DNA of 64,000 nucleotides from Carposina sasakii (GCA_014607495.2 CP053175.1:2356001-2420000), one strand, 5' to 3'. Shown: positions 44,630-56,510, counted from the first letter of the stretch. Notes: a model not told the origin generated them from the sequence alone. Numbers and translations are program-made.

Positions 44630-45550
44630 ATGATTAAAATGTTGATCTACATTATTATAATGTTACCATTGATGATTACAGCACAATTAACAATAAACAT
44701 TACTCCTGCAATAACTAAAGATAAAACTATAATAGAATTTAAAGATGTTTTTGAAAAATGTTTAAGTGATACTGACGTTAAATTATTTAACATAACAAAT
44801 GAAAATTTAAATGTTGGCATGATAGTTGAAGTTGCGAAAGCACCAGACAACCTATTTCTCAAAGACCCTACAGATTATGGAGACACTTTCAAAAAGTTCA
44901 AATGGAAGCAAGTCACCAAACAGATTCTGGTGAAACAAGCTCGCGTGATAAAAACAGAGGGAAAACGAGTTGTGTTAAAACATAGCGTTAGAAATAATAC
45001 TACAATGACAATTCTGACTAATACTAATGTGTATTCGAGTGATAAATATGAGAATTCTGTAAAGTCGTTCTGGGGAGCTGACGGCCTACCAGCAGACGAA
45101 ATTTTATACAACGTCATTATAGACTTCTCCAACAATAATACGTTGAAATATCAAAATAAATGGCGAAACAATGCGTTGATAAGTATGCAAAAAGCATTTG
45201 GGATGACGAAGTCGGGAAAAATTAAGTTAAAGCCAGGCCAAACTTTGGTCAAGCAATTATCGCTTAGTAAAATATACGTTTTAGTGAAGGTGGACTTTAA
45301 AGCAAGATTAGTTGGGCAACTTGTAGCTGATTATGAGAACTTGTATGGGAAATACCATTTTTACGCGCCAAATATTGGGAACATTATGGCTGCAGCGGGC
45401 CTTAGGAACGAGATAATGACGTCAGAGTTTATAGAAATACGGGGTTACATAAACCCTGTTATGGATTTTTATTATACAAATACTAAAAGACCAGTGGTAT
45501 TCGAAGTGCTGGACAAATCATTTATTTCCAATAATAAAATCTATCCTTAA
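44630..45550 (+). CDS. Secreted spherulin-2A-like paralogue, 306 aa
   Basis: An intronless frame, ATG 44630 (a second ATG at 44639 would shorten the signal). The signal peptide is roughly MIKMLIYIIIMLPLMITA. Homology to the 41,093 product is clear from collinear motifs: DNLFLKDPTDYGDTFKKFKW, QILVKQARV, KLKPGQ, and KYHFYAPNIGNIM near the C-terminus. The region that in the neighbour has an alternating Ser/Thr, weakly amphipathic stretch is replaced here by charged and Asn-rich sequence (DFSNNNTLKYQNKWRNN), and a C-terminal extension (RPVVFEVLDKSFISNNKIYP) is added. Function unknown; divergence of the putative hairpin suggests a changed activity. The coding sequence is AT-rich and lysine/asparagine-rich compared with the neighbour. 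A candidate AATAAA is at 46013-46018. Confidence 0.72.
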   Translation: MIKMLIYIIIMLPLMITAQLTINITPAITKDKTIIEFKDVFEKCLSDTDVKLFNITNENLNVGMIVEVAKAPDNLFLKDPTDYGDTFKKFKWKQVTKQILVKQARVIKTEGKRVVLKHSVRNNTTMTILTNTNVYSSDKYENSVKSFWGADGLPADEILYNVIIDFSNNNTLKYQNKWRNNALISMQKAFGMTKSGKIKLKPGQTLVKQLSLSKIYVLVKVDFKARLVGQLVADYENLYGKYHFYAPNIGNIMAAAGLRNEIMTSEFIEIRGYINPVMDFYYTNTKRPVVFEVLDKSFISNNKIYP

Positions 45551-46476
45551 GTTATTAGTTGTTGGTTTTATTATTATGTTTAGTGGTAGAAGGTAAGGTT
45601 AGTTTATCTACTTGTGTATAGAGTATAGAGTAGGTACAACGTGACCCATGTGGTAGGTACCTGATGATGGCCTACTTTCGCTTAGGTAACTTTGTATCTA
45701 ATTATACGAGATAGGTACGGGTTTTATTCATGGGCTCTAGCTCTACTTTTAGGCAGATATGGGTATGTCGCGAGCTAATCATAATTATGCCTAGTGTTAC
45801 GTGGATGTTCATTGCTTAACAGGGTAGTAGTAAATTTTTATTGCACCTTAAGGTAGTAGGACAGTGAGTAGCACAGGTATGATAAAAAGCCCCGTTTGAT
45901 TGCTTAGTCCTAATTCCTAAGCAGGTAAGGACTAACGGCGTCATTTCTTTCAGCTGTTAAGTACAATGCTGAACATCAGCAACTTGTACTTAAATTTTAA
46001 TTTACTTTAATGAATAAAGGTATGTACCCAGTACATTTTATACTGATCTGTGGACGAGTACTCTGATCAACACCAAATAACAATTTCTAAGTTGGTGAAT
46101 AGGCTGTATGTTGATTATAAGTCGTTATCTAAAGCAAAAAAAGAAAATTGACTTTGACATTTAAGGTCATTGCCACTGACAGTGACGTCATTTCGCACAA
46201 AAGTTTAAATCGATGGTTGGTTGTGAAAATCTATTTTTCGAAAAAATATTAAATTAACGTGTTTGGTGCCGATAATTGATTTATCACCAAAGATAAATAT
46301 GTTAGTTATCGGGTTTGATTTTTAGTTGGGACCACGTTTTGCTATTAACCGTACTATCGCACGTACTCGCTACCTATACGTAAACTAACGGTTTTGTTAA
46401 AATAATATTATAAATCAATGATTAATTAGTATTTTACGCATGTAATCATTAATATATTGTGATTGTGAGTTGCATT
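45551..46476. other. Spacer before the first ABHD12-like gene
   Basis: No repeats were recognised apart from short AT-rich tracts. It should contain the 3' UTR of the 44,630 gene and the promoter of the 46,477 gene; no clear TATA box was found. Confidence 0.5.
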
Positions 46477-49400
46477 ATGGCATACAAAGTCCTCTTCTAT
46501 GTGCTTTTGCCTCTATATACACTCTCGTAAGTATTTGTATATTCACTCATATGAACTCAATTAAAAAACATAATTTGTTGTAGCTACCCAATGAATTAGC
46601 ATTTTCTTGATTGTAAAGTTATTGTAGCTACATACCTGACCATCAAATATTATTGTAGTATTTTTTTATCTTTTACATATTTAGTTCAAGTACTTACCCA
46701 TGCAGGAAATACTTACCTATGAAGTTAATAGATACGCTATTAAAATTCAGAGGTCAATGTCCTATTATTTAGTAACAAACTCTATAAAACTGTTAATTTA
46801 ATTACAAACGAGTTTCCAAAACTTGTATACAAGAGTCTATCAAAATAACTTCTAGCTTAACAAGTATTTAAAAATATATGTTACACCATGTATTATAACA
46901 TGGTGTAAAATTAAAGACTTATCCACTACTAGTACACGCCCGCGACTTCGTCCGCGTGGACTGCAGAAAAAAAAATGTTGTATCTGGGATAAAAATATTT
47001 TCCCGGGATAAAATGTAGCCTATGTGTTAATCCAGGTCACTAACTCCATCCCAAATTTTATTCAAATCCCTCCAGCTGTTTTTCAGTGAAATAGTAACAA
47101 ACATCCATCCATCCATACTCACAAATTTTCACGTTTATAATATTAATAAGAAGTAAGATAAGATTTGTGTGCTTTCAAATAATACTATTATATCTAAATA
47201 ACTAAATAAAGTTAATGTACTTTGGATGGACACCCTGAGCCAGAAGGGCTCCTATATTTTGTTGAATATAATTATTATAATTATTTAGCAGCCTGGTGCC
47301 GGCAGAGTAGAGTTTGTACCACCCCTGCCAGCCCGTGGATATCGTACAAGGCGATTAAGGGAAGTTTCCGGGAGGTGGGCAGCAGCGCCTCACGTACTGA
47401 CAACATAGTCCGAAATTATCACACTGCGGTCACCAACCCGCCTGCCCAGAGTGGTGACTATGGGCAAAATATTTTGGACTGTAATAGGCTGAAGAAGAAG
47501 AAGAAGAATTATTATATATTTTATTGAATATTATTTTTATTCCAGGACCCTGGTGCTCGGAGTTACTATAACTGCTGGAATATTCATATTTCATGTTGTA
47601 GTTGTACCATTACTATTCAAGTTCTCAAAGTCATTTCGACAACACATTGTCTTCGCTAACTTTGGTAATTATTCATTGTTATTCACATATATTATGAACT
47701 CCGACTTAACTGAGTTGTTAGGGGAGGCCTATGTTCAGCCGTGGACTTCTCATGGCTGCGAATGATTAGAAAAAGGACGTTAATGAACTCCAAATCAATG
47801 TAGTCAAGGTACCCTAATGAAACAAATTTTAGAATTACTCGTATTTACTCAATATAAAGTGCATTTGCAAAGAAAAAAATTAATTGATTTCAGAGGAAAG
47901 GCTATGTATATCATAAAAATGTAATGGATCGCTGTCTGTACATGAAAGATATATGAGAAAAAATATTAAAGGAGACCTTTATCAACGCAATAGTACCCAA
48001 AAGAATGAGTTTTGGTATTTTTGTCTGTTTGTCTATTTGTCTGTGCGTTTGTGCATGCTAATCTCAGAAATGGCTGAACCGATTTTGATGCAGTTTTCAG
48101 GATTATATATTTAGACAGGTCCCACTTAACATATTGGCTACATTTTATCCAGGATAATTTCGACATTTTGTTTTTTCTGTAGTCCACGCGGACGGAGTCG
48201 CGGGCGTCCACTAGTAATAAATAAAAAAACTACTGCTCACACCAAAATCTGTAAAAACAAAGACAATTTTTAATTTCATAATTTTTTTTGTGTAATGTGG
48301 TAAGAGAATAATACAAAATATACTTATCCAGCAATGTACAAACATACACATTTGTGTAGTTTATAACATGGATGTATAGTTAACTAAATGTGGCTGTACG
48401 ATCACCTTCATGATCCTGCAGTTTTGGAATCGGCTGTGTGCATGTGTATGTATGTTAGTTAGTAGGTTATTAAGATTTAGTAATTTGAATTGTGAGACGT
48501 TTATAGGTAAACCTAGACTTAAACTTTGTCATATCTGTCTCCCTCCATTCTTAATGTAAATAGCTGAGACAGAAAGAGACAGATAGAATTGACCATAATC
48601 ACTGACTAAAACAAAATGTTACAGTGCAATGGCCGCTACACACAGACTTCGAGAATCCATCAGCATCAGGTGTGATCGGAGGAAGGAACTTGTACCTTGA
48701 GCATGACTCCAAGGTTGACAAGTGTCATGTCAAACTTGGTATGTAATATTCAAACACTTAGACTTCACACCTTTGAAGCAACTAGACTTGTACTGATACA
48801 GTGCACTCACTAGAATACATCAGCTGCATCTCCTTCCATGTTTAACATGACTCCAAGGTTGACAAGTGTCATATCAAAATTTGTATGTTTTTTATAAAAT
48901 AAATCACACACCTTATACTTCATACTTGCCTTTTAAATGTGTTAATTTCTTACTATACTTATATTGTCAAATTCTGAAACACATAAGTTGACCCCGTAGA
49001 TTTAATCTCCTTTGCAGTACTTTTAAATATTTTTTCAGGCCTTTGGCACATACTACCAACATCATCATATGAAAGACTAAAGGAAACCATAGACAATATC
49101 AATGATAAAGAAGAATTAAACAGACTACTTGACAATGAACTGGCACACTCTACTAGACCAATCATATTGTATTGTCATGGTAAGATTTACTATATTATGG
49201 TGAGCCTACCGCCGGTTTTCGGACTCAAATACTCAAAAAAATCTGATTAGTAAAAATCCAATGAGAAATGTTTGTCATTATAAATAGTACTCGAAAAGCG
49301 GCGGTAGGCCCATTCCGTACCAACGTGGACTTGATAGGTTAACTATTGTGTGTGTAATATAATTATGTTTTTGCCCAATCTCTGGGGATTATGGGTGTAA

Positions 49401-52400
49401 ATAAATGTATGTTGCTATACTGTATTAGTATATTATGGTCATTCCGACTGCCACACTTAAATATAAACTCAAAATTTGTTCTACCTCTGTCCCTTTCTCT
49501 TTCAGCCATTTACATTAAAAATGAAGAGGGACAGACAAAAAATCTTGACGGTAAGAATCGACTACAATATGTAATTATGTTTTTTCAGGTAACTCAAACT
49601 CCCGCGCAGCGTTCCACAGACTACAATTGTACAAGTTTTTCCAGAAAATGGACTTCCACACCATAGCGTTTGATTACAGAGGTGAGAATATCGAGCGTGT
49701 GAATAGGCGTTATTTCAGGCAATGACCTAGCAACTTGTTACTGATCTTGCAACTTGACGCTGAAGCTCCGCCCCTATCATGACGTCATGGCCGCACGATT
49801 GCCACACGACTCGCTTCATAGTTCCAACTCCTCTTTTATACCTTCTTTATGGTATGTATGATGGCAGGCTACGGAGACTCGACAGACGTAACCCCGAGCG
49901 AGGCAGGCGTGGTGGAGGACGCGCTGGCAGTGTTCTCGTGGCTGCACGCGCTGGGGGACGGCAAGCCGCCCGTGTTCGTGTGGGGACACTCGTTAGGTAA
50001 ACAACCTATATGAAAAAAAGAAAACGTTTATTTTTCGCCACACACACATAAAAAATTACAAGCTAAAATATATAAAGTAGGTATAATACCGTAATCAATG
50101 CATATACTATACATACATACATATATTATATATATATAGATACATATATATCCATACATAGGTACACACATTATAAATATATATGTACACACAATCATAA
50201 AACAAAAAAAAAATAACATAAAAATACCAAAAGTCATCAAAAGTAGACAATATAAAAGTGCGACGAAAAATTGCTAGAGTATCCTACTCTTTTCTATTGT
50301 GTCTTGTTCTATGTTGTTGCTGTCCGTGTGTGTGTAATCTATTCTTCTATCTATACATATAATAAAAATGTAACGGATCGCTGTCTGTACATGGAAGATA
50401 TATGAGAAAAAAATATTATAGGAGACCTTTATCCACCCAAAAGAATGATTTTTAGCATTTTTGTCTGTTTGTCGGTTTGTCTGTGCATTTGAAACGGCTG
50501 AACCGATTTCGATGCGGTTTTCAGGAATATATTGTGACAGGTCCCACTTAACATATAGGCTACTGTTTATCCCGGGAAAATGTCCCGGATAATTTCGATA
50601 TTTTGTTTTTTCTGTAGTCCACGCGGACGGAATCGCGGGCGTCCACTAGTTTTGAAATAAATTCTATTCTATCCTGTATTTTATGTGATGCTTGGCTAAT
50701 ACATTAATTTTTCAATAATTTTTGCGGTGTAAGTGGGTTCGATTAATACCTTGCGACCCAAAGTTAACGGAATTTGATGCGGTTTTTTTTAAATACATAG
50801 AGTGATTCCAGAGGAAGGTTTTTACGCGAAACAAATCGAGGGCGGCCGCAAGTTATGTATATGTAGCGGAGACATCTATCGGACGCAAGACAGAACAGTT
50901 CCATATAAATAAATAATTAATATTTTCCATAAATTTTTTATTTGTAGTAACCCTGTCTGTCTGTCGGGCGGCCGCAATTGGCAACATCGTGAGCGGTTAT
51001 TACGCTACTTTATTTATGCACTTGAATCGATCTTACGAAGGGCGACGAACTAAATGCAGAACTCCAGAAGATTAGGAAGAAATAGATCAACGAAGCAAGA
51101 TAAACTTTATCCGTAGATTTTATTTGATTGTTATCTATTTGAATTCAATTTATTCTAGCCTAAGGTATACCCTCTCCCACCTCTTAATCTCATTGCATTA
51201 CGAGTACTTTCAATAATACTTTGATTTTAACTAGATTTTAATTAATATAAGTTTGATTGTCATTAATCATAGTTTTCGAAATGCCCTTAAAAAAATTTGT
51301 ATAGTGCATATTTGCGCCGTTTGAGGTTCTGTGGCGGCCGCAGATAGTATCGACGCATGTAGCGTCCCATTCTAGAGAGCGCGTCATCTCCCAGAGCACG
51401 AGGGTCATGCCGTCCGGTCTCTTGCCATCGTCGCGCACCAAACCAACAGGTTCTAAAACAGATGGAATGGATGCGACCGGCACTCCTGGCACATGAGAGG
51501 CCATGGTGTCCGAGTCGACGGCGTCGCCACATCGGCATCGGTGGGGACATTGCACGGCGCACCAAGGCGTACGGATGCAAAAATTTAGCTGACGGCATTT
51601 TTTACGTGTTTAATACTGCGACGATAGATTACTCCGTTTGGGCAAGGCGTTTTGGCTTCAGCCATATGTGCAATTTGACCGTGGACGAAGTGCTATGGGC
51701 TGAAGCCAAAAGGCTGCTACACTAGTAATTTTGCGTACACCCACAAACCTTATCGGTAGGGAGAACGGTCATCTAAGCTGATATTGTTGAAATTTCCAGA
51801 TTTGAGCGAAACAACGTATTATATAGTAGGCCCGATCTGAGGTGCTGACGTCCACGAAAGAGGGTATCGACTCGTCTAAGATGGGCGAGCCCAAAAGGCG
51901 GTTATGTATTATGATGGGTACATATAACTCACATTTTCCCGTTATGAGCTCAAGCCCTATTAATTTTAATTCCTGCTTCAGTTTATAAGACTAGGACAGA
52001 GCTCGCTTCGCTAGGGTACAACGCCATCGTCTAGATACCACTCACGCGGACGACGCAGCTACAAAACTGATCAACATTGTTGTTATAAATCGTACGTTCC
52101 TAATGGCGCCATTCTGTCACACACACGGTTACCGAAAATCCCGGTTCCCATAGCAACCTAGTCCCACATTAAGAACCATAAGGTCTTGTATCGTGGGTAC
52201 TAACCAACGGTATATAAATACATAGATAAGTATAGAAACATCCATGACTCGGAAACAAACATCGATATTCATCATATCAATGTTTGCATCTATCGGAATT
52301 CGAACCCAGGACCTATGGCGTATGGTCGGAAGCACTTCCCTTTTCACCACATTATGTAAATTTACAATTTTTTCCAGGTACCGGCATATCATCACACCTA

Positions 52401-55368
52401 CTCGGTAACTTGTCGGTATTATCAGAGACTACTCTCGAGCGACGCAACCCCCTCCCCTTACCCAAGGGATTGATATTAGAGGCACCATTCTGTAGTTTAG
52501 AGGATGAAGTCAGGTGTATGCCACTCTCTAAGGTTAGTTATTTATGAAGTCAGGTGTATGCCACTCTCTAAGGTTAGTTATTTATACATACATACATATA
52601 ATCACGACTTTATCCCTTACGGGGTAGGCAGAGCACCAAGGGCCGATAGAACCACATGGTGCCACTTCTGACCAATTTCTAGGGTATAGTTGAGATGTAC
52701 AAGTTCGGTTAGTAGTGACAGGTGGTCAGCCCATCGCCTACAAAACACCAAGACCCTCTTGTCCCTCTACTGGCTAGTACAGTATGCCCGGGAAGGGAAG
52801 CAGCTGTAGTATTAGTAGTATATTTCACTCCCAGAGCAGCATAGAAGATAGTTATTTATAACCTCATTTATTTAAACAAAAACACCCGACTGCGTAAAAA
52901 TTTAGACCCTGTGTCACTCACACTGATAGCCTACGCAAACGACGTACTTTTCTCCGCGGCGGAGAAATAAGTACGCTCCGCGAAGAAAATAGAACGCTTA
53001 CAAATGTATCGAGTAACGCAAACGACGGATTAAAAGTACCGCGTACTTAAGTCCGCCAAATTATCGAGGACATGCAGGGAGCGGAGTGGACTAAAGTACG
53101 CGGGAGTCCTCGAAAAAAGGGAGCCAACTCGTTCATTTTGTGTCACCTCACTTACGTCATTTGGAGCACCATCTCTATTCTGGGTTCCGAAACCTTGATA
53201 TTTACGTAGGTACCTAAAAAAAGTAGGTAGGTAGGTACTGAAAAAAACTGCACTGAAATGTATGGAACAGCTAATTTTTTTTCACTATTTCGGAGTGGGT
53301 CCCATAGTGAAAGTTGTTTCTTTGTACCTACCTAGTTTCGTGTCAAAAGAACTAATTTTGAAAAGACCTTATATAGAGTGATTCAAGAGTAAAGTTTATG
53401 ACAATGTGTATAACTAGAGACCCGCCCCGGCTTCGCACGGATGTAGGTAATGCCCTTTCACGCGGACGAAGTCGTGGACGGCTGCTAGTAATTTATGTAT
53501 GTATTTTTTTTTCAGTTAGTAAACTGGCTTCCATACTACGACTGTACGTTCTTAAGCCCGTTCCGAGACCCGGCCAACCAAACGTTTACATCTCACGTGT
53601 ATCTGCGTCAATTACGCACGTTACCTGTCCTTATAATTCATGCGGAGGACGACCTCATTGTCACATACAAAACTGGCAGACATGTGAGTATTATGTGATA
53701 TTGTGCGTGAAAAACCTTCGAAAATAGCATTTCTTTCTTTGGTTAAAATCTGGTGAAAATTAAGTCGGTAGTTTTTAAGATATGGCGTTGCATACAAACA
53801 TAAGTTTTCTTTACTTAAATTCATTCACGTGTATATCCGTCGAGTACGCACGTTACAGAAAAAAAAATGTCTGTAAAAACTCATAGTCCATTGTCACATG
53901 ACTCGAGGAGACTGAGTATCGTAAAAATTATGAATTCCCGTTTGTCCCCTTCCCGTGGGAATTCAGCTTCATATGTATAGTGTCGTAAAAAATATAGAAT
54001 TCCCGTTTGTCGCCTTCCCGTGAATATCGGGAAAGAAAAACCTTCGTAAATATCATATTATATAGGTGGTTAAAATTTGGTCATAATCTAGCTGGTAGTT
54101 TTTAAGATATGGCATTGCATACAAACATAAAAACATTAGCTTTCTTTACTTAAAGGATGATGTGCAAAAATGTATGAGATGGGTCCCCCTGACCAATAAG
54201 GATCAGATCTATATTGTTGGAAAGCTCTTCTTGTGACTATCAATTTGTTACTATACAGTAAAGTTATTATTATATTGGTCGGTGGGGACATTTTGCCCAT
54301 CCTCCTTTATGAGATTATTTATACAATATAGAATCCGAATTCTCTTTAATTAATTTCATTCTGGTTAGTAGTTAACTGCGGCAATCGGACTTTTTTATTT
54401 GGTGTAATAATTTAATATGTTTAATATTAATAAGCGGAGATAGCCCAGTGGTTAAGACGTGCACCTTCCAAGCGGGAGGCGTAAGTTCGATCCCAGTCAC
54501 GGGCCTGTACCAATTAATTTATTTCATGTACAGATTTTAATGTTGCAAAATTGTCACTTAGCTCGTGCCTCGGAAAGCACGTAAAACCGTTTCATCAGAG
54601 ATTGGTCGCTTTGACCGAAATACGGTCGGAGATCATCATAATACTGTAGTTGACTCAAAAGCGTGTAATTTCCAGCTGTTCAAAGCGATACAAGACTCGC
54701 GTTCGGAGTGCGACGCTCCCGTACGTATGCACTCGTTTGCGCGCGCGCTGCGACTCGGACACAAGTGGATCTGCACTGCGCCGGAGTTACCGGACATTGT
54801 CACGTGAGTAGAATACTTGTTACGCCTTATTATCTACTGCGAATAACTCATAATCTACTTACCATTACTCGTATTAGATATGTGGGGGCGGTGAAAAAGG
54901 AAGCGCTTCCGACCCCACCTGCCCCCTTATTACCTGACTAGCAAAAGCAAAGCGACAGCGAAAATTGTACAAAAATCGCTGATCGCTTGTCAAATTCGTA
55001 TTACGTAAAATGAATTTCAAAGGAACTTTGACGTTTCAAGGCGAATATTGTACAATTTTCGCTATCGCTTTGCTTCGGCTTTGCTATTGCTTTTACGTAA
55101 TCAGGGGGCGGGCCACTAGTTATTGTTTGGCTCATGTATATATTCCGATCGTTGTGTGTAACTTCGATATCGCGTTCTAAAATTTGTATTAGAACGTGGC
55201 TTTTTCTCCGGTCGCCTCTTTTGAATCTGGCTTATAGGAGTTGCAGTTAACAGATTACGAGTATAGTACATTAGTTTCTGTTTTATTTTCTATAATCTGA
55301 TAAAGGAGTATTAATAAAATAAAAACTGTTTCTCTATTTCCAGAGAGTTCGTCACAAGCCACCAATAA
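46477..55368 (+). CDS. ABHD12-like alpha/beta hydrolase, 373 aa, copy 1
   Basis: A probable ER-membrane serine hydrolase; vertebrate ABHD12 cleaves lysophosphatidylserine and monoacylglycerols. Ten coding exons: 46477-46526, 47546-47664, 48625-48738, 49039-49179, 49589-49681, 49868-49996, 52378-52532, 53516-53683, 54676-54803, 55344-55368. All phases match, total 1,122 nt. An N-terminal membrane segment ([20 protein letters not shown]) is followed by GLWHILP, the oxyanion strand IILYCHGNSNSRA, IAFDYRGYGDS, the nucleophile elbow WGHSLG (the last Gly codon is split by an intron), LILEAPF, the acid loop HAEDDLIV and the His motif LRLGHKW. The full catalytic triad Ser-Asp-His is therefore present, and length is close to the family's roughly 400 residues. 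A paralogue lies 3 kb downstream. The introns are full of SINE, Helitron and LINE debris. Confidence 0.9.
46929..47159 (-). mobile_element. Helitron-like element in intron 1
   Basis: On the minus strand it runs from TC near 47159 ('ttattaatattataaacgtg') to 'gcgggcgtgtaCTAG', between A and T. It shares 'ttatcccgggaaaatatttt' with other copies. Confidence 0.5.
47287..47507 (+). mobile_element. SINE family 1 close to an exon
   Basis: Head 'gcctggtgccggcagagtag' to tail 'gtaataggctgaagaag' with a GAA-rich end. An internal deletion removed most of the LINE-like tail. It ends about 38 bp before exon 2 of the ABHD12-like gene. Confidence 0.75.
47711..47765 (+). mobile_element. LINE 3'-end fragment
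   Basis: 'ttaggggaggcctatgttca' and 'ccgtggacttctcatggctg' match the last codons of the LINE fragment at 43,261. It lies in intron 2. Confidence 0.65.
47911..48214 (+). mobile_element. Helitron-like element in intron 2
   Basis: TC at 47911 (preceded by A), 'ggatcgctgtctgtacatga', 'gaaatggctgaaccgatttt', and end 'cgcgggcgtccaCTAG' followed by T. 304 bp. Confidence 0.55.
50350..50649 (+). mobile_element. Helitron-like element in intron 6
   Basis: TCTATACATATAATAAAAAT after A, 'ggatcgctgtctgtacatgg', end 'cgcgggcgtccaCTAG' before T. 300 bp, collinear with the 47,911 copy. Confidence 0.55.
51287..51600 (-). pseudogene. LINE reverse-transcriptase C-terminal fragment
   Basis: Two overlapping minus-strand frames contribute [16 protein letters not shown] and then [37 protein letters not shown]. 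In order these look like the C-terminal part of a non-LTR retrotransposon ORF with at least one frameshift. It lies in intron 6 of the ABHD12-like gene, in antisense orientation. Confidence 0.65.
52155..52329 (-). mobile_element. tRNA-derived SINE (family 2), intron 6
   Basis: The plus strand reads 'cctagtcccacattaagaac', 'gaaacatccatgactcggaa', 'ggaattcgaacccaggacct', the reverse of the 3,714 copy. It ends about 48 bp before exon 7. Confidence 0.75.
52504..52583. repeat. 40-bp tandem duplication of an exon end and its splice donor
   Basis: Two perfect copies, 52504-52543 and 52544-52583, each containing the last 29 nt of exon 7 and the donor AAG|GTTAGT. Only the first donor (52533) keeps the frame; reading on to the second meets TGA at 52545-52547. 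Confidence 0.95.
52588..52860. repeat. Interspersed repeat shared with 39,582-39,850
   Basis: Begins 'acatacatataatcacgact' and 'cttacggggtaggcagagca' and ends 'cactcccagagcagcataga'; same order as the copy at 39,582. Lies in intron 7. Confidence 0.7.
53414..53487 (+). mobile_element. Short Helitron-like 3' end near exon 8
   Basis: 'agagacccgccccggcttcg' through 'cacgcggacgaagtcgtgga' to CTAG before T. It ends 28 bp upstream of exon 8, occupying the region where a branch point would be expected. Confidence 0.5.
54435..54520 (+). repeat. tRNA-like SINE head, intron 8
   Basis: 'gcggagatagcccagtggtt' (box A) and 'gtaagttcgatcccagtcac' (box B) resemble a SINE head, followed by 'gggcctgtaccaattaattt', which recurs inverted near 20,145 and 35,390. 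The folding arms are incomplete for a functional tRNA. Confidence 0.6.
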
Positions 55369-55579
55369 GCAGAAATGGATGAAACTTTTAGTACAATTCT
55401 GATGCAACTAGCTTACATAACTCTCTCACAAACATTATTATAGAAAAAGCTAGAATTTATATGATGAGAAATCGTATTAAATATAGCTATGAACTTGGGC
55501 TACTTTTATAACATAGATTTTGGTGATTTTAGAGTTCCGTAGGCAAATGGCAAAGAACGGAACCCGTATTAGTGTAACC

Positions 55580-55775
55580 CAGGGATTCCCGAACTTTTAT
55601 TTCTCATAGACCCCTTTCAAAAGTTATCTGGTTCTGGTGGACCCCCTGGACCCACTACAGGCCCACATCACATACAAATTAAATGTGAACCCTCATTTTT
55701 TCACGCCAACGTAGACCCCCATCGAGTCTCCTGTGGACCCCTGGGGGTCCACCTGGACCACTTTGGGAACCACTG
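55580..55775 (+). mobile_element. hAT MITE (CAGTGGTTCCC family)
   Basis: Left end 'cagggattcccgaactttta', right end 'ctttgggaaccactg', perfect 8-bp duplication gtgtaacc (55572-55579, 55776-55783). 196 bp. Confidence 0.9.
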
Positions 55776-55862
55776 GTGTAACCCTAAGTAAGCCTACCTT
55801 GGGACAGCGAATTTACAACGTCAATAAATTTTAGCACAGTTTTTAGCTTTGAAGTAAGGTAG

Positions 55863-56510
55863 GTCAACCTCACCTGCCCGTGGTGTACCCTGCTATTTAA
55901 CGGATGAGGCTCTGACGATAAATTGCTTATAAATAATATCTATTTAGAACGGCACGCTCATTATCCCCAAGGAGGTTGGGCAGAAGTGTGCAAAAAACCT
56001 AAATTACACACCCGCTTTACACCAGTTAGCCTATTAAGTCCGCAGTGGTGAGCCTGTCGCCGCTTTTCGGGCACAAATAGAACAATCTAGCGACCGGTAA
56101 CCAATCCAATAGGAAATTCACTATGGGTGCGCCCACCACCGGGCCCTACACCCTCCACTGACCCTCGGATCTGATAACTCATAACTGCGACAACAGGCAC
56201 TTGCACTAACTACAATCGCCACGAGAAACCAGACCCGAGCACCTAGCATGCAAGACAATACATTGCACTATTCCGAAATCAAAAACTAGATAAATAATCT
56301 ACATATGTTTCGCCAACAACCGTGGCATCATCAGGATTATAGAAATTAGTAAATTAGTAAACCACTAATTATTATGAAACTCTAAAACCCAACACATTAC
56401 CTACAATAGGAAATGTTTCCCGTGTAATTCTAAATAGGTGTTATAAGCTATTTAGCGTCAAAGCCTCGTCCGTTAAATAGCAGGGTACTCCATGGGCAGG
56501 TTAGGTTGAC
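55863..56510. repeat. Element with about 55-bp inverted ends
   Basis: 'gtcaacctcacctgcccgtg...taacggatgaggct' (55863-55917) is mirrored by 'agcctcgtccgttaaatagc...ggttgac' (56456-56510). Inside are a segment shared with 42,440-42,600 and one ('gggccctacaccctcc', 'ccctcggatctg') shared with 61,858-61,980. Confidence 0.65.

Noticed and set aside
54435..54520. Possible tRNA gene in an intron
   Set aside because: Only the box A and box B regions look tRNA-like; the arms do not pair and the flank matches a repeat.
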